From contig JACCIC010000003.1 in NCBI GenBank assembly GCA_018907035.1, positions 7,541,001 to 7,605,000 of the forward strand: DNA of 64,000 bases, written 5' to 3'. Below are positions 25,331 through 37,869 of the stretch, piece after piece (position 1 is the first letter of the stretch; each line of letters opens with the position of its first letter). The notes below the pieces were generated by a model. The model did not search any database, was not told the DNA's origin, and worked only from the letters and a program-made list of their open reading frames with translations. The stretch comes from Sycobia sp. Sy_11. Taxonomy: Eukaryota; Arthropoda; Insecta; Hymenoptera; Epichrysomallidae. The position numbers and the translations under genes were made by a program.

Positions 25331-26377
25331 CGTGCGCGTACCGCCGATGCAGTAAGGTATATGAATTTCTTTTTTTTTTTTATGGCGTAAAAAATAAGTA
25401 ATACACTCGAGGGGGAAAAAATCTAGTTACCGTTGCTCTATGCAGAGAAATTCGGATTTATGACGGGATGCAGATCAGGCAGCGCCATTATCAGACGACG
25501 ACAAGCGAAGTCGAGTTTATTAAAATATGAGAATTCTCGTGTGAACAATTGTAAATTTGATCATTATTAAGAAAATCCATGCTCAAGGAAGAACAGGACG
25601 ATTAAAATTAAAAAAAAAAAAAACCAGGGCTTTGAATGATCTATATACCTGAACTTTTAGCAAAGCGATTAAAAACTTTTAACTTTTCAGCTAAAATAGA
25701 AAGTTTTCTCACAATATTATTAAATTCATATATAAATGTAATAAATTCGTTTTACAATGTCTTTGTAAATAACACAAAAAACTTCTTCAAAAGTCCAGAT
25801 TTATGAGTTGTCCCAGATCTTTTTTTAATGTGGTAAATATAAATATGACTTCAAGCTCTAATAACCTTATATATATATATTACTATTTCATGCTAGTTAT
25901 TAGTGTTTTACTAGAGTTTGACTTGGAAGCAATAATTCAATAAACTTGATTTTGTAATACTAAAACTATTCAAATGCTCTAATCCATCCTTGTGAAGCTA
26001 GTAAATAATCAGAATATACTATAATATATAGAAAAACAGTATGTTAACGAATCATTCCTATATTATAACAAATCAATATTTTATATTATCTGCAGTGAAT
26101 AAATTTAATTAATTTATACATGAAAAAAAAAAGGAAAAAAAATTACGTGTGCGTGACGGTGAATTGAAATTATGAAATTTGGAGAGAACCAGGATACAGC
26201 GCTTCTGCCACGTACGAAACCACCTATAATTTGTACACAGAAGACAGTGTGTTCATAAGTATATAGACAATATAGATTCAATGCCTGAAGATCTTCATTT
26301 GTAAGCAAAACGACGTCTGGTGATGCCTTATGGCTATTATTAACAGTGTCCTTGTGAAAAGAGGAAGTCAAAAACAC
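25331..26377. other. AT-rich non-coding sequence
   Basis: Poly-A runs near 25610 and 26123; no gene seen. Confidence 0.5.
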
Positions 26378-26412
26378 GAGAGAGAGAGAGAGAGAGAGAG
26401 GGAGGGAGGGAG
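26378..26412. repeat. (GA)n then GGGA-rich tract
   Basis: GA repeats to about 26400 followed by GGAGGGAGGGAG. Confidence 0.9.
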
Positions 26413-26972
26413 AAATACGAAAGTTCACCAAAGTTGGGCTATGGACTCTATTCAATTGTTAAATACTCTCATCAACTCTCACTCCTTTGTTTTAATTTAT
26501 CTATTAGATAACTGTATTATGTTTGATTTATTTTGCAATCACAGTAAAAATTTTTATATGCAATAAAAGATTAGAACGAAAATGACTCTAACCGTGTTTC
26601 TATTTTAATACATCAATTTAAAAAAAAAATTAGTTTCCGGATTATTATTTGATGATAGTCATCGATTTTTTTAACTTGGAATTTGTATTTTATTAAAATT
26701 AATATAAATCTAGCATTTTTGTTAGAATAGTTTGTGCTATTTTCAAAAGGAAAGGGTGAAATTTTTTACCAATTGTTCTACTTTGACTGCAAAACTTTTT
26801 TATCATACATTCTTTACGCTAATTATAATACTGGTCTTGTCTCCGATTTTATCGATGGATTTACCTTTTTACAAACTATTAATACTCTTGAAATATTATA
26901 TAAGATGCTTAGAAGTACTAAAAGACGAGAATGTAAATTCGGACATAAACAATAGTACATTATGCAACTAGA
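26413..26972. other. AT-rich non-coding sequence
   Basis: Overlapping AT-biased frames near 26732-26971; nothing recognised. Confidence 0.45.
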
Positions 26973-27062
26973 GCGTAAAGTAGGCGTATTGTCTACGGGT
27001 ATTTTGTCGCCGACTGAACAGAGGGTGACAAATTACACCGGTACAAGACGCCTACTCTAAGC
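26973..27062. repeat. 90-bp imperfect hairpin
   Basis: Two 39-nt arms (26973-27011 and 27024-27062) pair at 29 of 39 positions around a 12-nt loop, counting Watson-Crick pairs only; at least one mismatch would be a G-U pair. The pairing includes a 9-bp run (AGTAGGCGT) and a mismatched internal loop, a size and shape like an animal microRNA precursor. The arm sequences match no microRNA I know. It lies 100 bp before the foldback at 27161 and could be a diverged element of similar origin. Confidence 0.45.
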
Positions 27063-27160
27063 AAATATTGTTGGATTTAAAATTTCTTTCTGCTTTTTAG
27101 AACTGACAAGGAGAGACTATTCAATAAGGAGGATTAATTCCGTCCAGACTGAACGTGGTG

Positions 27161-27515
27161 AACTCAGATTATGACCAAAATGAGCAGTCAAAAGTTTAAG
27201 ACCCTATAATGTTTTTTTATTTTATAGATATCGTATCCTTTCGTATACTTACCATGAATACTGCTTCGCGACCATGGCCATTTGCCATGTTATATTTGAT
27301 TTGGCTAAATTTTCAGGAGGTGGATTCATTACAGCTTACCTTGTTAGCGAAAAAGTATTTAAATTTTCATAACAAAATTCTTCTGACTAAGCGTTATATC
27401 TAATTGAATTAGAAAAAGAAAATACTGTAAGAAGGAAAATGTCATATTTTACGAATGGAAAAACTTTATAAGGTGATAAAACTTTACAATGCTCATTTTA
27501 GAAGTAATCGGATTA
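27161..27515. repeat. long imperfect inverted repeat (foldback)
   Basis: The left arm is about 27161-27222 and the right arm about 27454-27515, separated by about 230 bp. In the best part (27177-27198 against 27478-27499) 18 of 22 positions pair; the next inner stretch pairs at roughly three-quarters of positions with one gap. Weaker pairing seems to continue inward. The structure could be a foldback or miniature inverted-repeat transposon, or the template of a long hairpin RNA. No coding frame of note lies inside, and no target-site duplication was identified. Confidence 0.5.
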
Positions 27516-27733
27516 GTTACGACTCTCGATCTGGCTCAGATATTTTTTCCACGTTTGATGGTCTCTCTTTGTGTGTTTGAGAAAACGAGATTCTTGAGGA
27601 GTTGATGTTTGTCGCCCGTACGAAACGACAATCGCACAAGTTTGGATCAGTCAAATTTCATAGATGTACATACTAAATCAATACGCAAATTATGTATTTC
27701 TCGCGTATTAGATGCTATACTGAGAATAACCCT

Positions 27734-27739
<6 letters not shown>

Positions 27740-27772
<33 letters not shown>
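27740..27772. repeat. (TC)n microsatellite
   Basis: 33-bp TC tract after a CCCTCCCTCC run. Confidence 0.95.
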
Positions 27773-27778
<6 letters not shown>

Positions 27779-28158
27779 ACTCTTTTTCTATCGATCTTCT
27801 TTTCATTCATTCGCCTTTCTAAAGCCCGAAAAGTCCGGCGAACTGGGTAGAAAATCGCATTATCTTAAATTTTCACTGGGAAGATCCTCCGCATCCCGTG
27901 ACTTTTTACTTAACAAAGCTGAAATAGAGACGCCCCCTATTCCACCACCCATCCCCTTACCATAGGCAAGAATCGCGACTGATCGCGTGCTTGCGTTTTA
28001 CGTATACATGTGTCTGCGCAAAAATTCGAAAAGTGAAATTGATTTCTTGTCTCGTGCTCGCGGAGTGAGACTTATGAGATTGGCTTTATGCGCGCCTGAA
28101 ACAAAGAGGACGCCCGTGATCTCAAACGGCAGCATCAGACGTGCCAATGAAGCCCCCC

Positions 28159-28162
<4 letters not shown>

Positions 28163-28202
<40 letters not shown>
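28163..28202. repeat. (CT)n microsatellite
   Basis: 40-bp CT tract preceded by a C-run. Confidence 0.95.
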
Positions 28203-28206
<4 letters not shown>

Positions 28207-29648
28207 TAGTGTACAAACACGCGCAGCATCTTATCCCGCTGGTAATCGAACAATGGGAGGAAAAAAAGGCCGCGCGAAGAGGAAACTTTCACCTCCGAAC
28301 CACCCGCGAGAGAGGAAGAGATCGAGAGAGGAGTGGGAGGGGGAGGGGTGACAATGATCGGAGCTTTTAAAGGCTCTATTCGCGCGGCACTCGCGCGCGA
28401 GAATGTCGCGATGCACGCGCGATATAAGGTATACCCTTGCCACTGAAAACGTAAATATCCTTTCCAGGGGGCATCCCCCCCCCCGTATAGCTCGAGACAG
28501 TAGAGCGATCTCTCTATCTCTCTTTCTCTATAAACGAACACACAGGTACGGGCCAAAGGCTGTGTGTCTGGTACCTATATCTATCTATGTATATATATGT
28601 GTCTGTGTGTGTGGATGCCCGAGAGCTCCGTAAGAGCCATAAGGAGCGAAATTTATATCCCGACGATGAGAGGAGATAATGGGAGAAGTTTTGTGCTTAT
28701 GTGCACCTACACAATCATATATATAAGGCATATAACTTTCGGTTTCATCGATGACATTTGGTTGGCGGTTTCGTTGTACTCTATAATTGGCGGTTATAAT
28801 GTGGCCTTTTTGTGCGCTTTATAGGGGAAATCGGATGGTTCCTTTTTCCCCTCCCCCCTCGAGCTCCCTATATTCTTTTATGCTCCTTCATTCATCTAGG
28901 CGAAAGTAAAAAAAAGGAGGGGGACGATATACCTATTTGACGCGTGGATCTGTAAGTCTATACGCGATGGAAATAGAATATATGGGCTATATTATGGGGT
29001 TACGTCGGTTCTTTTCATCTTTTGTCTAAGCTCCAAATGCTCGTTACATTATTCTTCCCTGGAGAATACGTAAGTTCATTATAGAATTTCAAACATTTTT
29101 CGATGGATGCCCCTTTACAACTCTGGACACTTCATGAATATATTTATGTAATTTCGTTATTAAAAACTCGTCAATAAAGAGTTTAATAGAGAAAGCATTT
29201 TTACGCTAGATATTTTAATATCCGTGCTTCTTAATTTTAAATATCCGAGCGGTATAAATATTATGAAAGATGCTTATACGCAAATGGCGTTACATGATAC
29301 AAAAATCATTTTTGTCGTTACGCAATAATGCATACAACGTTCGTCCCAAAGTTACGATTAATATTAAGAAAAAAGCTAATCATGATATATTGTAAAAAAT
29401 TAGATAATATAAGCTCAACTGGATTTTTTGTAATTTTATTTCAATATTCTTGATCGCAATGTACGCCAGTAGATCATATATACTGTATAATCAGAAATGA
29501 TTTTCAAACTTTTTGAATTATTCAACGATGTTATCTTATTGGGTCAAATTTATCTAGCCTAGGATCTATTTAAACGAATGGTTGTAATAAGATAATCGGG
29601 TGTGGGTGGGTTGGCGGGGGCGAGCTTATGGAGAAATCACTGATGAAA

Positions 29649-29651
<3 letters not shown>
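28203..29651. other. mixed, then AT-rich non-coding sequence
   Basis: GC-rich to about 28480, then AT-rich; no gene, RNA or element recognised. Confidence 0.5.
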
Positions 29652-29699
<48 letters not shown>

Positions 29700-29702
29700 A
29701 TA
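29652..29702. repeat. (TA)n microsatellite
   Basis: About 40 bp pure TA, with a TGTATGTA tail. Confidence 0.95.
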
Positions 29703-29910
29703 GTTATAACCGCAACGATGTATCGTCATCAGCGCGAAAACGAGGCGTATACAACAATAATAGGAATAGGATGAGGGTTTTGTTGATTTTGGCGGGCAGT
29801 CCCGGACAGTGCCGAATATCCGCGGGCGCGATGAATTTGCCAATTTCTTTTTTATTTTCTGCTTCGAGCCCGCCCCCTTCTGCGTTACTACAAAGGGGAA
29901 TGAATTTAAA

Positions 29911-29919
29911 ATAATAATA

Positions 29920-29953
<34 letters not shown>
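29911..29953. repeat. (AAT)n microsatellite
   Basis: 43-bp ATA/AAT tract with one TAG interruption; the only sizeable AAT array in the window. Confidence 0.95.
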
Positions 29954-29954
<1 letters not shown>

Positions 29955-30044
29955 GACAAAAATAATTATAATAACAATAATAAAAATCTCGCGCCGAAAA
30001 CGCTTATTTTATTACTCTTACCTAACAGCCGCGCGAATTCATCC

Positions 30045-30072
30045 TCTCGCTCTCTCTCTCTCTCTCTCTCTC
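30045..30072. repeat. (CT)n microsatellite
   Basis: 28-bp CT tract with a CG interruption at its start. Confidence 0.9.
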
Positions 30073-30310
30073 CCTTCTCTCACTCTCGCCACCTTTTTTT
30101 CCCTCTTTCCTCTAACGACTACCGGATCCCATTCATACACAAATGCCGTTCTCTGCTCCACTCTCGGCTTTCGACTTTCTTTCAGAACGAAAAAAAAAGA
30201 AGAAAGAATGAAAGACGGAGAAAAAAAACAAGAAGAAGCAGGCGAGCCGGTATATAATAATCTCTGACCAAGCGTTTATCATTGACGTAAGTATGCGCGG
30301 GCCGACGCGC

Positions 30311-30311
<1 letters not shown>

Positions 30312-30346
<35 letters not shown>
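30312..30346. repeat. (TA)n microsatellite
   Basis: 35-bp pure TA tract. Confidence 0.95.
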
Positions 30347-30348
<2 letters not shown>

Positions 30349-30960
30349 ACACTTCCTTCTCGGATATATTTTGCTTCTCCAGCAAACAACCCACTGCACA
30401 CCGTGCACTCGCTGTACGCGGTACTTTCGCAGTTTGAATAGATCCGCGCAATTTCCGAGGAGAACACTCGAATTAATGACCGAGTGTGTATGTGTGCGGA
30501 CGTGTGTGGGTGTATACATAAGGACATCCTCAAAAAGTCAGGAGTTACCGGCAGACATATGTACAACACTCCTATTTGCTTGCGTGCACATGCCATAACA
30601 TATATTTATTTTTCCCTTATTGCGCGAGCGGCTAAAGTGGTTTTCATTTGGCGAGTCGTCGTCGCGCGTAAAGAGGGAGAAAAGTATACTCGCGCATACG
30701 CCAATTTATCTGGAAAGGGGGACTTTGGCTAAATTTGTTCTCTCTCTCCCTTTCTCGTAAAATCCCCCCCCCCTGTCTTTCTCTCCCTCTCTGCCTGCTT
30801 AAATATTTCGCAGAGTGGCCAAGTGAAATTACAGACCTATACGTATATGTACGAAAGAGAGCTTCGGCGCCGTACAATCAACAGGTTTTTCAGAAATGTC
30901 TCTGTTTCTTGGCAACTTTCCGATACATATCGTGCACGCACGTATAGTGCAACTTATTGC

Positions 30961-30984
30961 ATATATATATATATATATATATAT
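30961..30984. repeat. short (AT)n tract
   Basis: 24-bp AT run flanked by GCATAT and ATATGC. Confidence 0.85.
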
Positions 30985-31305
30985 GCATGTCACCCGCCTC
31001 CTCTCACGGGACTATACGGGACGAATAAAATGGACGTGGAATGAAGAAATTTAGCATATATACATACATACATATATATATACACGCGAAAGAGAAACAC
31101 GGAATATCGAGAGTGATCCGATTGGAATTTTGCGCGCGCGAACGGTCTCTTCTAATGAGGTCAGATTCGAAGATTATAAGCGGCGCGGACCGCTTGTGGT
31201 CGGGGCAAATTTATCGTTGTAATAATGGCCGATCGATTGCGCCGGTGGGTAATGGCATTAAAGCGAGTTTAATGCAATCCTCGTGTGTGTATGTGCGCGT
31301 CTGTG

Positions 31306-31321
31306 TATATATATATATATA

Positions 31322-31355
<34 letters not shown>
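31306..31355. repeat. (TA)n microsatellite
   Basis: TA tract with one AG interruption near 31321. Confidence 0.95.
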
Positions 31356-31357
<2 letters not shown>

Positions 31358-31628
31358 CACAATGTATACGCGTTCCATTAAGTATATGTTTTCCTTTGTA
31401 CGCGCTTTTGGCCAGTGTGATAAGGTCCCTTCCGCTCAAGGATAACGCGTTCAAGGGAGAGCGAAGGAGAGTGACCGCATGCGGGAGGGGCGCAGAGTAC
31501 ATTTGTCTTATTTGTTATACTGGTTCTTTCAGCGTTTATAAGTGCCCTTTAGATCGTATTGAATTATTCGACGGATCTGACGTGTGTGCGTATGCATCTG
31601 TTAATTGCGTATCTGCGCGTATACTTCG

Positions 31629-31632
<4 letters not shown>

Positions 31633-31684
<52 letters not shown>

Positions 31685-31704
31685 TACATACATACATACA
31701 TACA
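31633..31704. repeat. (TA)n-(TACA)n microsatellite
   Basis: 46 bp of TA, then TACA tetranucleotide units to about 31704. Confidence 0.95.
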
Positions 31705-31874
31705 TGCCTTCGTTTTAGGCATGCACGCGAATTTGTCCATAGTCATCGTGTAAATTGCCAATCATTGCCTTGACGATAACCAGTTTTTATTTACGGACGC
31801 GCATTAATTAAGCGCGCGGGTGTCATTGTCAATTTATTCTGATCAAACAATGTCTACCCATTATACACGTATGA

Positions 31875-32150
31875 TTGACGTTGTTCATGCTTCGAGAAAG
31901 GGCCATAAGCATTAAAACCTGTTCAGGATATTATGAGGGTGTTTTTATATCTGGTAGTAATAACGATCGTGTTCGAGAGGACATCCTTGCAGATTTTTTT
32001 TTTTTTTTTTTTTTTTTTAATGAGGATGTATCTCTTCTTATAGTTTTAGAAGATTTAGAGTTAGAAATTTAATTTATGTAACGCCATACGTGGTGGATGA
32101 TGAGTTTGACATGTCTGTTTTTCCTCATAATGAGCCTTTTTTGTTGGGAA
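31875..32150 (+). pseudogene. unidentified coding-like stretch interrupted by a 25-T run
   Basis: A 65-codon frame (31875-32072) of mixed composition is interrupted by a T-run translated as consecutive Phe. A second short frame begins at about 32078 and reads as an acidic, Val/Asp-rich peptide containing DDEFDMSVFPHNEP before its stop. The composition looks more protein-like than most of the window, and no microsatellite is involved apart from the T-run. I recognise no family. It may be a broken gene or transposon fragment, or chance. Confidence 0.15.
31994..32018. repeat. 25-T homopolymer
   Basis: The longest homopolymer in the window. ACATCCT and AGGATGT form a 7-bp inverted repeat around it. 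It could mark the poly(A) end of a minus-strand retroposed copy, but no target-site duplication was found. Confidence 0.9.
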
Positions 32151-32154
32151 ACGC

Positions 32155-33045
32155 ATGATTGAAAGTAATCTGTGTAAAATTAAAGAAATATTTGAATTGA
32201 ACAATTGAATTTTAAAGGTGATGTATGTGAGCTTCGAATTTCAGCAATTGAAAAAAAAATTTTATATTACGTATTAAATATGGCGGCTTTCATCCCGACA
32301 AAATTGGGTTTGCGGGAATTTCGGTTACATTACTTCCTTTTCAAAAAAGTGCAAATGAAACGCATTGTTCCTCGTGTTTCTTGCATCTATCTAATTATTA
32401 CTGGTGAAAAAAAAAATAGAAAGTTTAAAGCTCAGCCGACTGCATTCTAAATAAATATTTAAAGGTAAAAAGCAAACAGAAGCGAACGATAGATGCAGAA
32501 GAATTATTTTACTCCGTATCAGACAGAATGTTCCCCAATAGGTCAGGAATCAATTCATATACATCGACTAAAAATTAATAGGCGGGGAAAAAAATTATTG
32601 TTTCCAACGGGGTAAAATATTAAGAAAATCGTAAGGTAGGTAACCGTTTAAATAAATGAGAATCTCGAAGACAAAAAGAGAGAACACTTATTCCATTACC
32701 CAACATTGTAAATACAAGGTCAAAAACCTCGTATAAGAAAGAACCAAGCAAAAAAATAAAACGAGAACTTTAAATTAAATTGATCGACCTACAAGGTAAG
32801 CAAGACTTAATAGTCCTTTGCAAAATAGTACATTAAGAAGCGGAATTAAGTTAACCAATATATCTCGTTCAACGGAGAAAAGAGAGGCTCCACCCCTGTA
32901 CGTACTCGTACCTCCGTTGCGCAACGCAGAACAAAATAAAAGAAAAATAAAGAAAGGAACGCAATCATCGCGGCGCAAAAGTAAGTAATTAGCGTTTATC
33001 TATATAAAACATTCCCCGACGATCGCAGAATTCGATCTCTCTGCC
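32155..33045. other. AT-rich non-coding sequence
   Basis: An 81-codon frame at 32205-32450 is unrecognised. An AAG|GTAAGC donor-like site lies near 32793. Confidence 0.45.
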
Positions 33046-33049
33046 CCGC

Positions 33050-33560
33050 ATATAATTAACAAAGTTGAGCGAGCGCCAGCGGGAGCGGCGCGCGGCACAC
33101 GCGCGTTCCGCCAAAGGAGGCAGCGAGGCTGTGCTTGGGAGTGGGGGGGGGGACGATGGGGGTACGCGCGCGAGCGCCTCTCCTGCCAATCATTTTCACT
33201 TTCCCCGGGGAATTCTCTCCTCTTCGCCTACACACACGCGCGCGCGCGCACAACACACACACACACACATTAATATACTGTACGCACGAGAGGTGCCCGC
33301 GACCGACTAATCCGAACGAGCGAAGCTCCCTCTTTGTACAGCCTCCCACCCCCTTGCGCCCCGCCGCCGTCTTCCCTTCTCCCTCTCGCCAGAGTCGCGC
33401 GGCACAATATATGTGTACATGTGGGGAAAACTGCGCGCATAACCGTCCGGCATCATATAGGCGGGGAAACTAATTAGCGGCGCCCGGTCCCGGATAATGA
33501 GAGCCCCGCGCCAGGCAGCGCGTTCTTAAACGCATATACGTACGAGCGCGTCTCCGAAAG
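33050..33560. other. CpG-rich island
   Basis: GC-rich with a 10-G run near 33143-33152 and a (CG)n/(CA)n patch at 33233-33269. Confidence 0.55.
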
Positions 33561-34620
33561 AGAGACAGATAGAAAGAGTGAGTGAGAGAGGGAGAGAGAG
33601 ACGTTGCATTAATTCGCGCGTGCCTCTATACATATATATATATTCAGTATCCCCAACGTCACGGCCGTCCGGTCATGTCTCACTGCAGATGCGAGCGCGC
33701 GCCGCTGATGCAGCCGGCGCTCTGATGTTCCTCCTTCCTGCGGCGGACGCGTCCTTGTGCGGCTATGAGCGCGCATTCCGAAGGGAGGAAGAGAGACAGC
33801 GAGGCATGGAGGATAGGAGAAGGGAGATCCGCCAAAAGGAGTGCATAAAATTTCCTCGCGCTCGATTGTACATGCATATAGGTATATCTGGTGTGTATAT
33901 ATATACATAGATACTCATACAACAACAGCTTATACGAACGTGTGAGATGCATATATATAAGTCGAGTATGGGGGGGGGAGGATAGCAGTGGAAGAAGAGG
34001 AGGGAGCGAGAAAGTATGCGGGAGAAGCACGAGTACGCGCGCGATGAGGAAGGCCCTATAGGTGCTTACCTATATATACGAATGAGCTCGTGAAGCTAGT
34101 TTGATGGTTCACGTTTTGACATTTGACATGGCTCTTTCATTTATGCACAAAAGCCCGTGATTATTTTTTTTTTCTTTTTTGTCAAGCGCGATGTCGGATA
34201 CGCATTTGTGGAATATCGCGCGATTGGGTAATCGAGGAAAAATGCCGGCTTATTTTAACATTATATTGGCAAGCCAGTTAAAAACAAGAGCGTGGCCAGA
34301 GGAATATGGAATTTCCTATAATGTGCGTAAGTAATCCAAATGGCTGTGAGAGAAAAATTCGAATTTAAAAGACCGTCGGTCACATTTTTCTATCGCATAC
34401 CACGTGTGTTACTCGGCACTCGCTTGTCTATATATATATATTATATATACGTGACTTAAGAATGTGGACAGAGTTTGGGAATATCATTACGCTGACTCAG
34501 GATAATAATTTTGAAATCCTGCTCTGGTGAGCGCGAATGAAAAGAAACGCAAAGCCGTGGAATTTTAATTATTTGAGAAAAATCATTTGGCGGAAAGGTC
34601 GAAAAAACCGGGCAATTGTG
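33561..34620. other. mixed non-coding sequence
   Basis: GA-rich patches near 33568-33600 and 33785-33820, short TA runs near 33633 and 34433. No gene recognised. Confidence 0.45.
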
Positions 34621-35560
34621 TACTAAGGCTCGTAAGTCGACTGAGTTTTTTTTTAATGTTTTTGAAGATTTAAGAATTTTTTTTAAGAAAAAAAATGAAT
34701 TTTCTTTAATTACTTAAATATCAAAATAATTTTTTAATTTATTCAAGGATTTTTATTGTATTTTTGTATCTAAATTCATATATACTTTAATATTTACAAT
34801 AATTTTTATGTATTTGTTTAGAATTGCTCTATTATTAATTTATTAAATAAATGGAAAAACACATTTCATTCTATTACAAAAAAAATCTTAATAAAAATAT
34901 TATGAGCAGAAAATGTTCTACTAATCTTACTTGGCGTAAGTTTGCCATTATAACAAATTTTAAAAATATACAAAATTAAATAAGTCATACTGAGTATTTC
35001 AAAAATAAAAAGTATTTCAGAAATAAGCAACTACTTGTAAATCAGAAAAATAGTTACATTAGAATTATAAAAAATTTTTAAGAAATTCGCCAATGACCAG
35101 AATGAATTAACAACTCCTAAGATGTCTCTATAAAAGGAAAGACTAGAATAGCGAATAATTCTTCATAATTTTTTCATATTGAAAGATTTATAGTTCGAGA
35201 GAGAAAGCTAATAATCATCAGACTAATAAGTCTAGGTGTAAAATTAATGAACAGAAATCAGAATTTTTTAATAATGAGAAAACATAAATACATTATATAA
35301 TTTTTATTGTTTAAATTTGAAGAAAAAAATGTATTAGAAGATAAAATTTAAATAATTATTGTACTTCTTATTTTCTTTTACAAAATTTGAAGGACCTCTT
35401 TTCTATTATATGTTTTCATATTTTTCAGCCCCCGTTGGAGTCTTACTTGGAAATAAATCAATTTTTTAAGATTACGTAAACGTATAGTAAGTGTCGAAAG
35501 CTTTTAAATGAAAAGACCAGTTAAAAACAAGCAGCGCTTTAGCAGTATATGTATATAATT
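34621..35560. other. strongly AT-rich block
   Basis: Very low GC, with many A and T runs and stops in every frame. An acceptor-like TTTTTCAG ends near 35430. The 18-bp tandem duplication at 34994 lies inside. Confidence 0.6.
34994..35029. repeat. 18-bp tandem duplication
   Basis: GTATTTCAAAAATAAAAA is followed directly by GTATTTCAGAAATAAGCA, matching at 15 of 18 positions, inside AT-rich DNA. Confidence 0.6.
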
Positions 35561-35967
35561 ACACAACTACGCAATTTATATTGACGTTTTTGAACACTTT
35601 CTCATTAATTGGCTCAATCATCCTACCTGCAAAACTGCCATTCCTTAACCCAAACAATTTTCCACCTTATACCTAACAAAAAGTCGCAGGCCTTCCTGTC
35701 TTAAAACAATCGAAGCAATTTTCACTTAAACGTCCCAAATTATTTATAACGTTCACCCATGCATAAAGGCTCATATAATCATAATTCACGTAGATATATA
35801 AATATATTGTGTCGCACGCCCGCAACACTGACCTCTTTCCCTCTTGCTTCATCTCGAAAAGCACATTCTTTCGTGAACAAAAAGAAAAAGGGAAAAGGAG
35901 GCAGACCGAGAGAACAAAAATTGTCTATTATGCAGCTTCGAACGCCGGGAAAGAAGACATAACACAT

Positions 35968-35995
<28 letters not shown>
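35968..35995. repeat. (AG)n microsatellite
   Basis: 28-bp AG tract. Confidence 0.95.
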
Positions 35996-35998
<3 letters not shown>

Positions 35999-36296
35999 TT
36001 GTATGTGTATGTGCAGGTATGTGTGTATGTCTGTCCATCCGTCTGTGGAGAGGAAAGGAATGCGCTAAATGGATTATTTTGTTCGGCCGGCTCGCACCCG
36101 CGCGCACGAGCTGGTAGAGGAAAGAAAAGGAAGCGACTATGACTCCTCGTGCCTCGCGATGGGCTTCTCTCCCGCTTATCATAAAAGTATTGCATTAAAC
36201 ACACTTACGTCAAACTTTTCCCTTCGATTTATATCAAAGAGATGCATTACAATACACATATTTGTATAATAAGTACACGACACGAATAGCCGGAAT

Positions 36297-36298
<2 letters not shown>

Positions 36299-36348
<50 letters not shown>

Positions 36349-36368
36349 GGAATGCGCGAGCAAGTATG

Positions 36369-36409
<41 letters not shown>

Positions 36410-36429
36410 TGCGTGTGGGTGTGTGTGTG
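36299..36429. repeat. (TA)n and (GT)n microsatellites
   Basis: 47 bp of TA (36299-36345), a 24-bp spacer, then an interrupted GT tract from 36370 to 36429. Confidence 0.95.
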
Positions 36430-37869
36430 GATTATTATATTATATATACCCCACACCGCCTCGATGAAATTCTTAAGACTTCGGCGAGACTCTCAGGTAG
36501 CAGAGGGAAGGTGACACCGCGAGCGTCTGTCGTTCTCGAGGCAGCGAATTTCCGACTTGCTTGACGTGTAATATATTTATTATATTAGAGATTCCATCGA
36601 TGCACTGTAAGAGGGAGAGAGAATGAGAGAGCGAGGGAGAGGGGAGAAGAAGAGGTGGAAAGAGAAGTGAAATACTTTCTTTAAATACCGCAAACTTCAA
36701 CGTTTACAGTAGAGATTTCAGTTTTACGGACATGCTTGTCGAGTGTTATAAAGAAAACGATGCGTTCGTTTCGTATCTCTGATGATATATATAAGAAATG
36801 ATAAAGCATAGTTCTTCTTCCTTATTCTGCGGCATTTGCTACATAACCATCGGGGATGGAACAATAGTTACAAAACAGTGGATATCCGATATTATCTCCT
36901 GGAATTTTTCGCCTACCGTCCACACTATGCTTTTTATCATCTACCACAAATTATTTCTAAACTTTCGGAAGATATAAATTCTAGAAATTTCTTTTAAGTT
37001 TCATATTATTCCAGACTTATTTTCTTCGATCACCGTTTAATAAACCGTAACTTCCCACCCTTATTCGGTAAAATATTCGATAACTAAATGAGGTTTTTTT
37101 CATTTTCAACGTATTCTCCTGTGGTTGAATTTAGTTTTATTAATCAATCAATTCGTAACAGAACATTTCAATGTCAAGCTTCATTCATTGATAAACTAAA
37201 TACAGATGAATTTATCTTTTTTACTTCAGTTAGATTGACATCGTCACGGTGATCTTTGCTGTTTTGTAAGAATTTGAACTTATAATCATTCAGTTTAGTT
37301 CAAAAGCTCTTTAGTAGAAAAGTAAAACATTTACTTCCTCAAAATTTATATTCCTCACCATACACGTATAGTATAGCGCATATTTGCTCCTTATTTTTTA
37401 ATAATCACAGCAATTATTTCAAATAGTTGTTTGCCTAAAGATAGTTTTTATTACAATACACACAATTTGTAAAGATAATCATGTTTATTTTTGAAATTTC
37501 TTGCTCCTCTAAACACTTTATTCCTGTATGTGTAAACTCATTGTTAAAATTCATAATAGAATTAATAACATAGCACAAAATATGTTCGTAGACTGGATCT
37601 ACCACATGCTGAACAATAAGAATATAACCTTTACAAAAAGGGATACGTTGATTAACGGAACTGTCAACTCTGGCCGCATATAGGGAAGGATGCTCTCCTT
37701 TCTTTTATGATGCCCAGCGAACGATCTGTTACATCGCCTCAGCAGGAATAGAAGAATGTCGTCCCTTGGGATATGGACGGGCGCCATTTGTTATATAGCT
37801 TGGCCCAATCCGAACTACGTTGATGGATAATATGCGATTCAAGCACTCAAGATAATGGAAAGTACATGG
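36430..37869. other. repeat-poor non-coding sequence
   Basis: Mostly AT-rich, with a GA-rich patch near 36609-36666. No supported gene. Confidence 0.5.
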
